From the NCBI GenBank assembly GCA_032251435.1, contig JAVVEH010000012.1, positions 1 to 64,000 of the forward strand: DNA of 64,000 nucleotides. Reading direction: 5' to 3'. Each line of letters starts with the position of its first letter. The first letter of the stretch is position 1. The DNA comes from JAVVEH01 sp032251435. Its GTDB lineage: Bacteria > Verrucomicrobiota > Lentisphaeria > Oligosphaerales > MVZH01. Below the pieces are notes generated by a model, which had not been told where the DNA came from, searched no databases, and was given only the letters and a program-made list of their open reading frames with translations. Below are positions 26,055 to 34,956 of this stretch, piece after piece. The position numbers and the translations under genes were made by a program.

Positions 26055-27416
26055 TCAATAGCCCATTTTATTACGCAATGTATTGCGGTGGATGCCGAGG
26101 AACTCCGCCGCCGTGGACCTGTTCCCGTGGCACTGGTCAAGCGCCCGTTTGATCAGGGCTTTCTCCACCGGCTCAATCGCTTGAGTCATGGCCTGTCCGG
26201 GGATGAAATCCAGGTGATCAATGTATTCTTTCAGGTGAAACGCCCAATCACTGTCACCGCTCCGCGCGGGGGAGCTGAAGGTTTCCAGAGGCAGATGGGA
26301 GGGTAGCACGACCCCGCCCCGCGCCAGGATCAAGGCGTGCTGAATAACATTTTTGAGTTCCCGGACATTGCCCGGCCAATCATACGCCGTTAAGATGTCG
26401 AGCGCGGCCGGACTTAGCACCGGCGGCGGCGCCTGACCACCGGCGGCGAGAAAGATCCCGGCGAGAAGCGGAATGTCTTCCCGGCGCTCCCGCAAAGGGG
26501 GCAATTGAACGCGCGTCACCGCCAAGCGGAAAAACAAGTCCTCCCGGAATGTTCCCTTTTTAACCGCTTGTGACAAATCCCGGTTGGTCGCCGCCACCAC
26601 CCGTGTGTCAACGAAAATTGACTCAACAGAGCCCAGTTTTTCCACCTGCCGCGTGTCGAGAAAACGCAGCAATTTAACTTGCGCCGGGAGCGGCAGTTCG
26701 CCGATTTCATCGAGAAAAAGCGTGCCGCCATGAGCCGCTTCAAACCGGCCTTTCCGATCCCTGTCAGCGCCCGTGAACGCCCCTTTGACAAAGCCGAACA
26801 GCTCGCTTTCCACCAATTGATCAGGCAAGGCGCCGCAATTGACCGCGACAAGTGGCTTTTCTTTCCGCTTCCCGCATGCGTGCAGCGCCCGGGCCACCAT
26901 TTCTTTGCCCGTGCCGGTTTCACCCGTGATCAAGACAGTCTCAGCGGATTGCGCGAACATGCCGACGCGCCGGAACACTTCCTGCATCAGCGGACTTTTG
27001 CCGACGAAATCCCCCCCGCCACCGGGTTCAGCCGCGGGGACGCTTTCCCGCGGCAAACACGCTTCAGCCACCGCCAGAGCCCGATCCAAATCAACGGGTT
27101 TCACCAAATATTCAACGATACCGCTGTCCATGGCCCGCACCGCGGTTTCCAGTGACCCGTAAGCGGTCATAATGACAATGGGAAGATCAGGCGCCAGTTG
27201 GCGGATACGGGGAATAAGATCCAAGCCATCGGCGTCCGGCAATCTGACATCAAGGAACAGGCAATCAAATGAATCCGCCGCTAAAGCCTTAAGCGCTTTC
27301 CGACCGGAGGTGGCGGCCGTCACCGCCCAGCCGGCCTCTTCGAAAAATCGACCGAAGGCGTATTGAAGACTCGCTTCATCGTCGACAATTAAAATGTCAT
27401 GCCGGGACGCGCTCAT
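26055..27416 (-). CDS. NtrC-family sigma-54-dependent response regulator
   Basis: 453 residues with three domains. The receiver has phosphoacceptor Asp56 (CLFLDVRLPDADG), acidic VDDE and the conserved Thr/Lys (VIMTAYGS, LVKPVDL). The AAA+ domain has Walker A GETGTGKE (165-172), the sigma-54 contact loop GAFTGA (212-217) and Walker B GGTLFLDEIGE (230-240). A Fis-type helix-turn-helix ends the protein (NRSTAAEFLGIHRNTLRNKMGY). It activates transcription by RNA polymerase with sigma-54. The start lies 7 bases after the histidine kinase stop, so the two are a cognate pair. A near-consensus -24/-12 promoter lies in the divergent region in front of the lipoprotein gene. Confidence 0.96.
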   Translation of the reverse strand: MSASRHDILIVDDEASLQYAFGRFFEEAGWAVTAATSGRKALKALAADSFDCLFLDVRLPDADGLDLIPRIRQLAPDLPIVIMTAYGSLETAVRAMDSGIVEYLVKPVDLDRALAVAEACLPRESVPAAEPGGGGDFVGKSPLMQEVFRRVGMFAQSAETVLITGETGTGKEMVARALHACGKRKEKPLVAVNCGALPDQLVESELFGFVKGAFTGADRDRKGRFEAAHGGTLFLDEIGELPLPAQVKLLRFLDTRQVEKLGSVESIFVDTRVVAATNRDLSQAVKKGTFREDLFFRLAVTRVQLPPLRERREDIPLLAGIFLAAGGQAPPPVLSPAALDILTAYDWPGNVRELKNVIQHALILARGGVVLPSHLPLETFSSPARSGDSDWAFHLKEYIDHLDFIPGQAMTQAIEPVEKALIKRALDQCHGNRSTAAEFLGIHRNTLRNKMGY

Positions 27417-27423
27417 GCGTGTT

Positions 27424-28854
27424 TCAATCCTTTTTCATGGGAAAATTGACCGTGAAAATCGTTCGATCATCCGCCCGTCGGACAGTAATTGCCCCTCCCC
27501 GGCGCTCGACAATCCGGCGGCAGACATAAAGTCCCAGGCCCGCTCCCCGCTTTTTACTGGTGACAAACGGATTAAAAATGTCTTCCGTTTCCAGTAAGCC
27601 CTTTCCGTCTCCCGAATCCGACACGGTCAACCGGTGGTCACCGCCCGCGCCCGCTGTCCAGTTTAAGTCAATCACGCCCCCCTCCGGCATGGCGTCGATG
27701 GCGTTGGCCAGCAGATTGTAAAGAATTTGCTCCAGTTCAACGGCTGAACACGGGAAATCCACATCCGGGTCCAAGGCTGTCCAGTGAATGTCGATATCGG
27801 CTCCGTGAAACCGGGGGCGCATAAATTCAAGCACCCGGACAATGGTCGCCGACAGGCGGCAACTGACGGGGGGCGCTTCGCAATCAACCGGCTTGTCGGC
27901 GTCGAGAATGCCTAGAAGTTCATTCAAAATAAACTCCATGCGATGCGTTTCCGCGATGATCATCTCCACACCCCGGTCCACAGATCCGGTCTCTTTTTTC
28001 ATCTTGTTTTCAATCAATTGGGCGTTCATGCGGATTCCACCCAGGGGATTCCTCAATTCATGCGCCACAGCCATGGAAAAACGGCCGACCGCCGCCAGAT
28101 TTTCTTCCCGGGTGGACTGTTTTTGCAGGGTGGCCATTTTGATCAAAAAGCTGTCCACGTCCGCCGCCAGGCGGCGTAATTCCGGCGGGTCGGCATGGTG
28201 GACAACCGCGGAGGCGCCGCCCCCGGCACCGGAATCAAAGGTGATTTTGCCGCCGTCCCGCACGTAATCCGCCATGTCGTTCACCCAGCCTGACATCCGG
28301 CCAATCGGACCGTAAATGCCGCGGGCGACACCATAAGCGATCAATGAAGCCAGGATCATAACGCCGGCCGCCACCCAGGGCAAACCGCGGCGGACTTCAC
28401 GCTGGGCGATCCGCAGTTGGTTTTCGCTGAGGAGGACCGCCAAGCGGTGGCGGGCGGTTTCCCGCTCATCCGCGGGCCAAAGCCGGGTGCTGCCCATAAA
28501 GAACGTCTCACCATTCATGACGAGTTTTTTCTGGTCATGAAAAACAAAGGACTGGAAAAAGGCCCGTTCGTCTTCCGACAGACTGGATGCGATGATCACA
28601 TTGTTCTGTTCCTGCCAAATCACCACCTTTCCTCCCAAAATAACCGCCAGATCCCGGGCCAGACGGTTTGAATAAGGCAGGTTTAAGCGTTCCACTAAAC
28701 GGGCGGCGTTGGCCGAGGATTCCTTCAGCAGACGCTCCTCAACCGCCCGGTCAGACATCCGCGCCACCGCCCAGCCGAGCAACAGCACCACCCCCGCCAC
28801 CAAGCCGTTGGCGGTCAGAAACAGACGGGTTTTTATGGTCGGAGAGACTATCAT
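27424..28854 (-). CDS. Membrane sensor histidine kinase
   Basis: About 476 residues from the ATG at 28854; longer frames start at 28911 or 28962 and no start has a clear ribosome site. TM1 (residues 10-32) and TM2 (around 160-180, GLPWVAAGVMILASLIAYGVA) enclose a periplasmic sensor of about 130 residues. A HAMP-like linker, the H-box AVAHELRNPLGG (phosphorylated His near residue 265) and a complete HATPase_c domain follow (N-box LLANAIDAMPEGG, G1 VSDSGDGKG, G2 GAGLGLYVCRRIVERRGG). It autophosphorylates and passes the phosphate to the adjacent NtrC-type regulator. The external signal is unknown. Confidence 0.93.
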   Translation of the reverse strand: MIVSPTIKTRLFLTANGLVAGVVLLLGWAVARMSDRAVEERLLKESSANAARLVERLNLPYSNRLARDLAVILGGKVVIWQEQNNVIIASSLSEDERAFFQSFVFHDQKKLVMNGETFFMGSTRLWPADERETARHRLAVLLSENQLRIAQREVRRGLPWVAAGVMILASLIAYGVARGIYGPIGRMSGWVNDMADYVRDGGKITFDSGAGGGASAVVHHADPPELRRLAADVDSFLIKMATLQKQSTREENLAAVGRFSMAVAHELRNPLGGIRMNAQLIENKMKKETGSVDRGVEMIIAETHRMEFILNELLGILDADKPVDCEAPPVSCRLSATIVRVLEFMRPRFHGADIDIHWTALDPDVDFPCSAVELEQILYNLLANAIDAMPEGGVIDLNWTAGAGGDHRLTVSDSGDGKGLLETEDIFNPFVTSKKRGAGLGLYVCRRIVERRGGAITVRRADDRTIFTVNFPMKKD

Positions 28855-28956
28855 GATGAAAAAATATGCGTCATGCACAATAAATATCAAGCCGGGACGT
28901 GACTTATTCATAAAAAAGTTCCCGACCCGGGGGAATTCCAGCACACGTAGCGGCAT

Positions 28957-28972
28957 TGGCATGGTGATTGCT
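28957..28972 (+). promoter_or_regulatory. Sigma-54 (-24/-12) promoter for the lipoprotein gene
   Basis: TGGCATGGTGATTGCT matches the consensus TGGCACG-N4-TTGCW with a single change, and the GG and GC are exactly ten bases apart. It reads toward the lipoprotein gene (start 29090) and predicts a leader of about 105 bases. It lies beside the genes for a sigma-54 activator. Confidence 0.8.
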
Positions 28973-29089
28973 ATACCTTTTCAGCACAGCGGCGAACAGG
29001 GGTCTCACGTCCCTCCACGCGGGCTTTAAATTTCGGTTTTCACCACTATATTCCGTTTACCAGTCGTTAAAAAAAAGGAGTGTCAGATC

Positions 29090-30301
29090 ATGAAAAAACA
29101 TCTTTTATCCATCGCCGCCTGCCTGTCAGTCAGCCTCATTTTTTCCGCCTGTTCAAAAGAAAAAAGCGCGCCCCCGGCCGCCCCGGAGAAACCGGCTCCC
29201 GTGGCGGCGGACATCAGGGCCAAGGGTGAGCGGTCCCTTGAGAAAGGAGTGGCTTTTTTGTTAAGCAAACAGCTCCCCGACGGCAGTTGGCTGCGGGATC
29301 CGGCGGTCACCGCCCTGGTCTGCACCGCGCTGCATGAAAGCGGCACTGAAGAACAGGCCGAACGCGTCGCCGACGCGGTTGAAAAAGGGCGGCTGATCAT
29401 TCTTGACAAAGTTCAAAACGACGGCTCGTTCATGGGCAGCGAGCCCAACTATATCAATTACACCACCGCCACGTGTTTATACGCTCTGGCCGTCATTAAT
29501 CATCCCAACGATACGGAAATCATGCGGAAAGCCCGGCATTTTTTGATTGATTTACAGTTGGATGAGGACAATGCGAAAAACCCGACAGCGAAATCCGATC
29601 CGTTTCACGGCGGCATTGGCTACGGCTCCGGCGGCCCCACCCGTCCCGACCTGTCAAACACGCAACTCGCCTTGGAAGCCTTGTATGTGACCGAACACCT
29701 GGACACCGAGGTCGGCGGCGGAACACCCGAAGACGCCGCGAAAGCCAAATTGGCTTGGGAAAACGCCATTGGCTTCCTCAAAAACGTGCAGAACATACCG
29801 GACGGGACAGACGAGACATGGGTCGTGCCCGCGGAAACGGATTTGACCAATGACGGCGGATTCATCTACCGCCCCGATCAAAGTAAAGCCAGCGACAAAC
29901 ATGAAGAAGAGTCGTTACGGTCCTACGGCAGCATGACCTACGCGGGACTTAAAAGCATGATCTACGCCAAGCTGGACAAAGATGATTACCGGGTCAAAGC
30001 CGCCACGGAGTGGGCCCGGCGCAACTACACGCTGGATGAAAATCCCGGCATGGGCCCCGAAGGCCATTATTATTACCTGATGACCTTCGCCAAAGCGCAT
30101 GCCGCGCTTGGAAAAGACACCATTCAAACCATCGATAACGACATCCGTGACTGGCGGGAAGATGTCATCAACAAACTGGCCGGGACGCAAAAAGAAGACG
30201 GCCACTGGGTGAACGACATCAATGGCCGCTGGATGGAAGGCATGTCGGAATTGGTCACCGCCTACTCCCTCATCGCGCTTGAACTGGCCATGAAGGAATA
30301 G
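29090..30301 (+). CDS. Lipoprotein with squalene-cyclase/prenyltransferase-like repeats
   Basis: 403 residues. A lipoprotein signal peptide (KKHLLSIAACLSVSLIFSAC) has its lipobox Cys at about residue 20, followed by a Pro/Ala linker. The remaining part has repeated alpha-alpha elements with QLPDGSW, VQNDGSF and TQKEDGHW, the QxxDGSW-like turns of the terpenoid cyclase/prenyltransferase alpha-alpha toroid. The Asp-rich catalytic motif of squalene cyclases (DDTA) was not seen, so an enzymatic role is doubtful. AAAAGGAG lies 9 bases before the ATG. It probably sits on a membrane's periplasmic side and is controlled by the adjacent two-component system through the sigma-54 promoter. Confidence 0.88.
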   Translation: MKKHLLSIAACLSVSLIFSACSKEKSAPPAAPEKPAPVAADIRAKGERSLEKGVAFLLSKQLPDGSWLRDPAVTALVCTALHESGTEEQAERVADAVEKGRLIILDKVQNDGSFMGSEPNYINYTTATCLYALAVINHPNDTEIMRKARHFLIDLQLDEDNAKNPTAKSDPFHGGIGYGSGGPTRPDLSNTQLALEALYVTEHLDTEVGGGTPEDAAKAKLAWENAIGFLKNVQNIPDGTDETWVVPAETDLTNDGGFIYRPDQSKASDKHEEESLRSYGSMTYAGLKSMIYAKLDKDDYRVKAATEWARRNYTLDENPGMGPEGHYYYLMTFAKAHAALGKDTIQTIDNDIRDWREDVINKLAGTQKEDGHWVNDINGRWMEGMSELVTAYSLIALELAMKE

Positions 30302-30310
30302 GGAAGAGAC

Positions 30311-30410
30311 AGCGTGACGGCGTGACGGCGTGACAGCGTGACGGCGTGACAGCGTGAACATCACGATTCACGCATCTCAAATCCGAAATCCAAAATCCAA
30401 AATCCGAAAT
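30311..30410. repeat. Two short tandem arrays before the next gene
   Basis: From 30311 to 30358, six slightly varied copies of the 8-base unit cgtgac(g/a)g follow one another; the same unit fills 61726-61955. From 30379 to 30410 a 7-base unit (aaatcc with a or g) is repeated. The second array ends a few bases before the TTG start of the next gene. Confidence 0.9.
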
Positions 30411-30414
30411 TCCC

Positions 30415-32043
30415 TTGACTCCTTTCGTATCCATTGACCAAAATTCACATCCGCTTTGGGACACCTTGCCCAAACTGAACGCCCTGGAAGCCAAGGGAAT
30501 AACCGGCACCCACCTGCTGGAGGATATTGACGTGGCGTTCACCCGCCAGGGCGCTGCCCCCGGCGACGGCGGCGATTTGGAGATCGCCGCCGAACGCTAT
30601 TACCGGGGCGGGACATCGGATTGGGGGGCCACCCTGTTCTATACGCGCATTCTCGGACGCAACCCGCTGGATGTCCGCGACCTGGAACCCTACACCGGCA
30701 TGTCAACCAAAGCTCTGGCCCGCCTGCTTGATGTGACTGTTGACGCGCTGTATGACCGTTATTCAGTCTCCGACAACTGGCAAATGATTGGCGGCAGTTA
30801 TATCGATGAGACCCGGCAAGCGCACCGGGTGATCGGAGATTTGACCATCAGTGAGACCGCGGAGCACATCTTCTCCCTCGTGGAGTTGGCCCGCGATGAT
30901 TTATGGTCCACCTTTCCGGAGTCCGCCGCCCGGGAGCGAATCAAAGCGTTCTTTGACCAGGAAACCGGGCGTTTGACCCGGATCATCGGGGCGCGGCCCC
31001 CCGACGCGCCTCTGGTGGACCTTTACCGCGACTGGATCTCCGCCCACACGTCCACCGTGCGCTATGGCGTGACATCCGAGCGTTTCGCCATCGACCGCCC
31101 GGAAACCAGGCGCGACCCCTTGCTGCGTTTCTTCCTCAATGATTATGAAACCGCTTGCGGCCTGTATAATGAGGCTGTCACCGAAACCGGCAGCGCGTTG
31201 AACAAACTGTCGGTCACAGTCGGCGAACTGCCATTTTTCGCGGTCTGGCGAAAGAACGGCGCGTTTTTCCGCACGCCGATGGTCATTGACAACCGGAGCG
31301 TCATCGCCGGCGCCCATGCGTGGACTTTGAAAGAGACGGCCAGGGGATTTGAGTTGCCCGTGGATGAGATGATCAAGGCGGGCGTAAGCGGTGTCGCTGG
31401 CAAGGCGTTGTTGCTGGTTCTGCAAGCGCGATCAGGCCCCGGGGGAGACGCCCTGGCGCTTCCCTACCGCGGTTCCAGTTACATGCCCACCGCCCGCCTG
31501 CTTGAAAAAAAATTGGCCCGCGCCAACATTCTGTCAGTACCGGTCAAGCCCGTCTACAGGATCAAACTTAACTTTCCACAAAGTTTACGACACGCTCAAA
31601 CCATCCTTCAACTGCCCCCTCATCTGGCCCGGTCTTTCGGAGTGACTGAGATTCGGGCGGCGGATTTCGCCGAACAGATGGAGACGGTGTCAACCCAAAA
31701 TCAGGCCGCTTTGACCGCATGTGAACAGGCGGAAGGACGGCAAGCCCTCATGCGGCGTCTCACCCCGGAGCTGGAGGAAGAAGCGGCCGCCCTGGACAGC
31801 CGCCGGAAAGAGGTCGCCCGGAATCCTGAGACCCGCCATCTAGCCGCGGATCTATGGGATGACGTGAAACGTCTCCGCAAGCGTCAGTGGGAAACGTTTA
31901 TGGATGCCGTGGTGACGTATGTTCACACCGCGGATCTGGACTATTTTAACAGCCGGGGAGCGGTGTATCCCTGGAGTCTGGCCATCGGAGGACCGGCCCA
32001 TTATGACCACGTTATTTCCGCTGCCGAGATTTATGAAGAGTAA
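30415..32043 (+). CDS. Conserved-looking protein of unknown function
   Basis: 542 residues, no signal peptide or membrane span, not recognised. The first in-frame ATG is some 95 codons inside the protein-like sequence, so the TTG at 30415 is the probable start; no ribosome site is visible because a tandem repeat reaches to this point. The C-terminal region is basic and helical (LRKRQWETFMDAVVTYVHTAD) and ends in an apparently structured GGPAHYDHVISAAEIYEE. The next gene, a methyltransferase, overlaps its end by 11 bases, suggesting the two act together. Confidence 0.72.
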   Translation: MTPFVSIDQNSHPLWDTLPKLNALEAKGITGTHLLEDIDVAFTRQGAAPGDGGDLEIAAERYYRGGTSDWGATLFYTRILGRNPLDVRDLEPYTGMSTKALARLLDVTVDALYDRYSVSDNWQMIGGSYIDETRQAHRVIGDLTISETAEHIFSLVELARDDLWSTFPESAARERIKAFFDQETGRLTRIIGARPPDAPLVDLYRDWISAHTSTVRYGVTSERFAIDRPETRRDPLLRFFLNDYETACGLYNEAVTETGSALNKLSVTVGELPFFAVWRKNGAFFRTPMVIDNRSVIAGAHAWTLKETARGFELPVDEMIKAGVSGVAGKALLLVLQARSGPGGDALALPYRGSSYMPTARLLEKKLARANILSVPVKPVYRIKLNFPQSLRHAQTILQLPPHLARSFGVTEIRAADFAEQMETVSTQNQAALTACEQAEGRQALMRRLTPELEEEAAALDSRRKEVARNPETRHLAADLWDDVKRLRKRQWETFMDAVVTYVHTADLDYFNSRGAVYPWSLAIGGPAHYDHVISAAEIYEE

Positions 32044-32677
32044 AAAAGACCTGATCCGACGACATTACGAACCGCTTGTGCGCCCCGGCGCCAGTCATCA
32101 TGAGATGCTTGACTGGGGAAGCCGGGAGGCGCAACTCGCCCGTTTCCGCGTGCTGGCGGAGCGCCTGAAAGCTGAAGGGTTGTTCACGACAAACCGCCCC
32201 CCTTCCTTGTTGGATGTGGGGTGCGGGATCACGGATTTGAAAACGTTTCTTGACACCGAGGGCCTGTCTGTGGATTATACCGGCGTGGATATCACCCCGG
32301 CCATTCTGGACCAGGCGCGGACAAAACATCCGGACCGTAAAATTATTCAAGCTGATGTGTTCAAAGATCCGCCTTTTCCGGCCGCCGCTTTTGACGTGGT
32401 GTTCTGCTCTGGAACGCTGAATCTCAAACTGGGCAACAACGCCGTTTTCGCCGCCGAGGCGTTAGCGGCCATGCGGAAACTGGCCGGGAAGCTGCTGGTG
32501 GTTAATTTCCTGCACCAGCGGACACGGAAAAAATTTTCTCAGTGCCACTACTACTCGCCTGACACCATCCGTGAGACCGCCCGGCGGGTGGCCGCGCCGT
32601 TTCTAGATCTGGCCGTGATTGATGATTACCTTGAAAACGATTTCACCCTCGCCATCCGAATCAATGGGGACGCTTAA
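32033..32677 (+). CDS. SAM-dependent class I methyltransferase
   Basis: About 214 residues from ATG 32033 (MKSKKDLIRRHYEPL), which overlaps the previous stop; an ATG at 32003 is the alternative. Motif I reads LLDVGCGITDLKTFL, followed by YTGVDITPAILDQA (motif II with acidic Asp for SAM ribose), IQADVFKDPPFP and the beta-4 segment FDVVFCSGTLNL. The C-terminal part (FLHQRTRKKFSQCHYYSPDTI) is typical of small-molecule or protein methyltransferases of the Methyltransf_11/25 kind. The acceptor is unknown; it may be produced or bound by the upstream partner. Confidence 0.85.
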   Translation: MKSKKDLIRRHYEPLVRPGASHHEMLDWGSREAQLARFRVLAERLKAEGLFTTNRPPSLLDVGCGITDLKTFLDTEGLSVDYTGVDITPAILDQARTKHPDRKIIQADVFKDPPFPAAAFDVVFCSGTLNLKLGNNAVFAAEALAAMRKLAGKLLVVNFLHQRTRKKFSQCHYYSPDTIRETARRVAAPFLDLAVIDDYLENDFTLAIRINGDA

Positions 32678-32724
32678 TCCGTTTATCCCTTGAGTCTTCC
32701 GTGAATGACCAGCGGGCGGCGGAA

Positions 32725-33591
32725 CTATCGTGTCGCCAGTCGGCAAAACTCCCGGGGAGACTGCCCGGTGGCTTTTTTGAACCATTTGGAGAAGTGGGAG
32801 AGATACTGGAATCCCAGGGCATGGGCAATCGATTTGATGCTGGAATGGCTCATCCGGAGACGATGACAGGCCTCTTCCTGCCGCCGGTGCTCATAATACT
32901 GTTTAGGCGTTGCCTGAAGGTATTCGTTAAACAGGTGGCTCAGGTGGCTGAGACTCAAGCCGACCTGACCGGCTAGACCTTCCAGATCCAGCGGTTCCGA
33001 AAGCCGGTGGCTATCGATAAGGTGAAGGGCCTCAATGACCCGGTCGTCGATATCATAGCGGCCGGTCGGAAAAATGTCACGCGCCACCAGCGTGTCGACC
33101 AGGATCAGTAACCAGTCATTGAGGATGCGCTCGAGCTGTAGAAACTGCCGGTAGTTGATCGGCATCTGCCGGACATCCCATTTGACCGGCGAGACTGTTT
33201 TTAAAATACGGGCCATCTGCTTTGCCTTGCGCTCGAGAGCGGGTTCTTCACAGGCATCAAAAACCAGTGGCAGCCCTTTTTCCAGCCACTGGGTGCCATC
33301 GGGCCAAACCGCCTCGAAAGCAACCGACAATAGATGGCTGTCGCTTCTGAAAGACTGCAGGCGCTGTCCGGGTCTGACAATCAACCACTGGCCGGGCTCC
33401 GCCCGCCAGACGTTTTCACCATACTGCACCTGAGCCCACCCCGAACGCACCAGCCAGGCCCCGCTGTTGGAGAGCCCACTGCTACGATAGACCGGGCCAA
33501 CCTTCTCCTGGTGAATGGAATGATCGTAACACCACAGCAGATGCGTGCGCAAGTGAAGCCAGTCGCGGTAGAGCTGATTGTTTTTGCCCAT
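32725..33591 (-). CDS. AraC-family transcriptional regulator
   Basis: 288 residues. The N-terminal half is a cupin-like sensor domain (SGAWLVRSGWAQVQYGENVW, AEPGQWLIVRPGQ), as in sugar-sensing AraC proteins. The last 100 residues hold two helix-turn-helix motifs (DLEGLAGQVGLSLSHLSHLF and SSIKSIAHALGFQYLSHFSKWF) and the AraC signature FKKATGQSPREF. It stands divergent from the PEP-CTERM gene and at the edge of the carbohydrate cluster, which it may control. A strong sigma-70 promoter precedes it. ATG at 33591 has AAGG 10 bases upstream. Confidence 0.93.
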   Translation of the reverse strand: MGKNNQLYRDWLHLRTHLLWCYDHSIHQEKVGPVYRSSGLSNSGAWLVRSGWAQVQYGENVWRAEPGQWLIVRPGQRLQSFRSDSHLLSVAFEAVWPDGTQWLEKGLPLVFDACEEPALERKAKQMARILKTVSPVKWDVRQMPINYRQFLQLERILNDWLLILVDTLVARDIFPTGRYDIDDRVIEALHLIDSHRLSEPLDLEGLAGQVGLSLSHLSHLFNEYLQATPKQYYEHRRQEEACHRLRMSHSSIKSIAHALGFQYLSHFSKWFKKATGQSPREFCRLATR

Positions 33592-33634
33592 GTGTTCTGT
33601 ACCTTTTTTGTCTAAAATCTAAAAATAATGAGAA

Positions 33635-33662
33635 AGTATAACTTTTAAAAAAGTATTGTCAA
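33635..33662 (-). promoter_or_regulatory. Sigma-70 promoter of the araC-type gene
   Basis: On the minus strand TTGACA (33657-33662) and TATACT (33635-33640) are separated by 16 bases. The start of transcription would fall about 35 bases before the ATG at 33591. Confidence 0.75.
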
Positions 33663-33773
33663 GTTTTCATGGTTGTCTGGACGATCAGTGGCAACTAGAA
33701 TAATAAGGTGTTTTTGATCAACCGCGTTGGATGTATGCAGGCGGTTTCGCCTAACCCAAATGGAGACAACACA

Positions 33774-34625
33774 ATGAACAGACATCTTCTCAGCTCAGCC
33801 CTTGTTTTCGCCTTCGCATTTTTGCCTATGGTCCTGAAGCCGGTCAATGCGACTGCGGCCACCATCGTCACCGAAAATTTCGGCGGTGGTACCGGCAATC
33901 TTAACGGAACCACTGCCGACACGTTTGACGCTGCAATTACTACTGTCGGCGGATCGGCTACCTGGGTCGCAGACACTACTGCTGGTGCAACTTCTCTTTT
34001 CCAAGCTGACGGCGTCATCAACTATGTCACAGGGTTCGGTGCGGCGACCGCGTTTCTTAATATGGGCAGTTACATAAACGATGCTAAAGGGACATCGAAC
34101 GGCTTGTTCACCCTTTCAGCCACAATAAACTCGACCAGGGCTTCTAATGTTTGGGTCTCTCTCGGGTTTTTCGACTCGCCCACAACGCTTTCGTCTTTTA
34201 CCTCCACCGGACTAGGGACCATTATCCAGCGGAGCCCTGGATATCTAAATGGTGGAACCGGAAGTACGGGATTGCAGGAATTGGACATGTGGGGGGGGGC
34301 TGGCACGGGTACGGGAGGCGTTGACGGACCAGAGCTTGCATCAGGCCCTCAGCTTGTGACCATTGTGCTCGATCTGAGAACCCATAACAATACAGACGAT
34401 TTTGGAACCGTCACCTGGTATGACGGGACCACTGCTGGTACGAACCTTGGAAGTTATGACTATCTGGCTGACAATTCATTTGACGCCATCGGGATATCTC
34501 AAGCAGGCAGCGACGGCACGGTCGCCGGACTCACACTTGAGCAATTCCAAGTCCCCGAGCCCTCCACCGCCATTTTGGCCGGGCTGGGTCTGGCCGGACT
34601 GAGCCTCCGTCGGCGGCGGCGGTGA
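33774..34625 (+). CDS. PEP-CTERM sorting domain protein
   Basis: 283 residues from ATG 33774, with GGAGA 7 bases upstream; the open frame starts earlier but without a signal. A signal peptide (MNRHLLSSALVFAFAFLPM, cleavage near NATAA) leads to a beta-rich, Thr/Gly-rich secreted domain of about 230 residues resembling a concanavalin-like jelly roll. The end has the complete PEP-CTERM signal: VPEPSTAILAG, a hydrophobic helix, and a RRRRR tail. PEP-CTERM proteins are processed by exosortase and delivered to the surface or matrix. No exosortase gene is in this window. It is divergent from the AraC regulator. Confidence 0.92.
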   Translation: MNRHLLSSALVFAFAFLPMVLKPVNATAATIVTENFGGGTGNLNGTTADTFDAAITTVGGSATWVADTTAGATSLFQADGVINYVTGFGAATAFLNMGSYINDAKGTSNGLFTLSATINSTRASNVWVSLGFFDSPTTLSSFTSTGLGTIIQRSPGYLNGGTGSTGLQELDMWGGAGTGTGGVDGPELASGPQLVTIVLDLRTHNNTDDFGTVTWYDGTTAGTNLGSYDYLADNSFDAIGISQAGSDGTVAGLTLEQFQVPEPSTAILAGLGLAGLSLRRRRR

Positions 34626-34638
34626 GGATATGGCTGAG

Positions 34639-34684
34639 TGGGTAGATAGTTGATGGGTAGATGGTTGAATGGGTAGATAGTTAA
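34639..34684. repeat. 15/16-bp tandem repeat
   Basis: Three imperfect copies of gggtagatagttgat directly behind the PEP-CTERM gene. Confidence 0.8.
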
Positions 34685-34891
34685 CGAAGAGCCGACACCG
34701 CCGCAGGCAGAGGCCGACCCACTGGATCGGCAGTGATCCCGCTAAGCGGGAGAACGGCAAAAGTCGGCACACCAACTTTTCGAAGAGCCGACTGGCCTCC
34801 AAAGGCGGATCCGCCTCAGGCGGAAAGTCGGTACACCAACGGGGAAGGGTACGATACTTGCATATGGCTGGCGGGTTATGTTGGTGTACCG
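34685..34891. repeat. Composite palindromic repeats upstream of the prepilin-like gene
   Basis: Two units (34685-34780 and 34781-34840) both begin CGAAGAGCCGAC and end AAGTCGG, one base, then ACACCAAC. The second holds the palindrome GGCGGATCCGCC. CGGTACACCAAC (34829-34840) is repeated in inverted form as GTTGGTGTACCG (34880-34891). No gene is visible between 34626 and 34956. The layout is that of nested mobile repeat sequences, or of a structured leader for the following gene. Confidence 0.75.
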
Positions 34892-34956
34892 GCTTCAGCC
34901 GGAAAGGGACCCCGTTTTTTGCCTGAAATACATTCTGGAGGTATTCCAACAATCCT

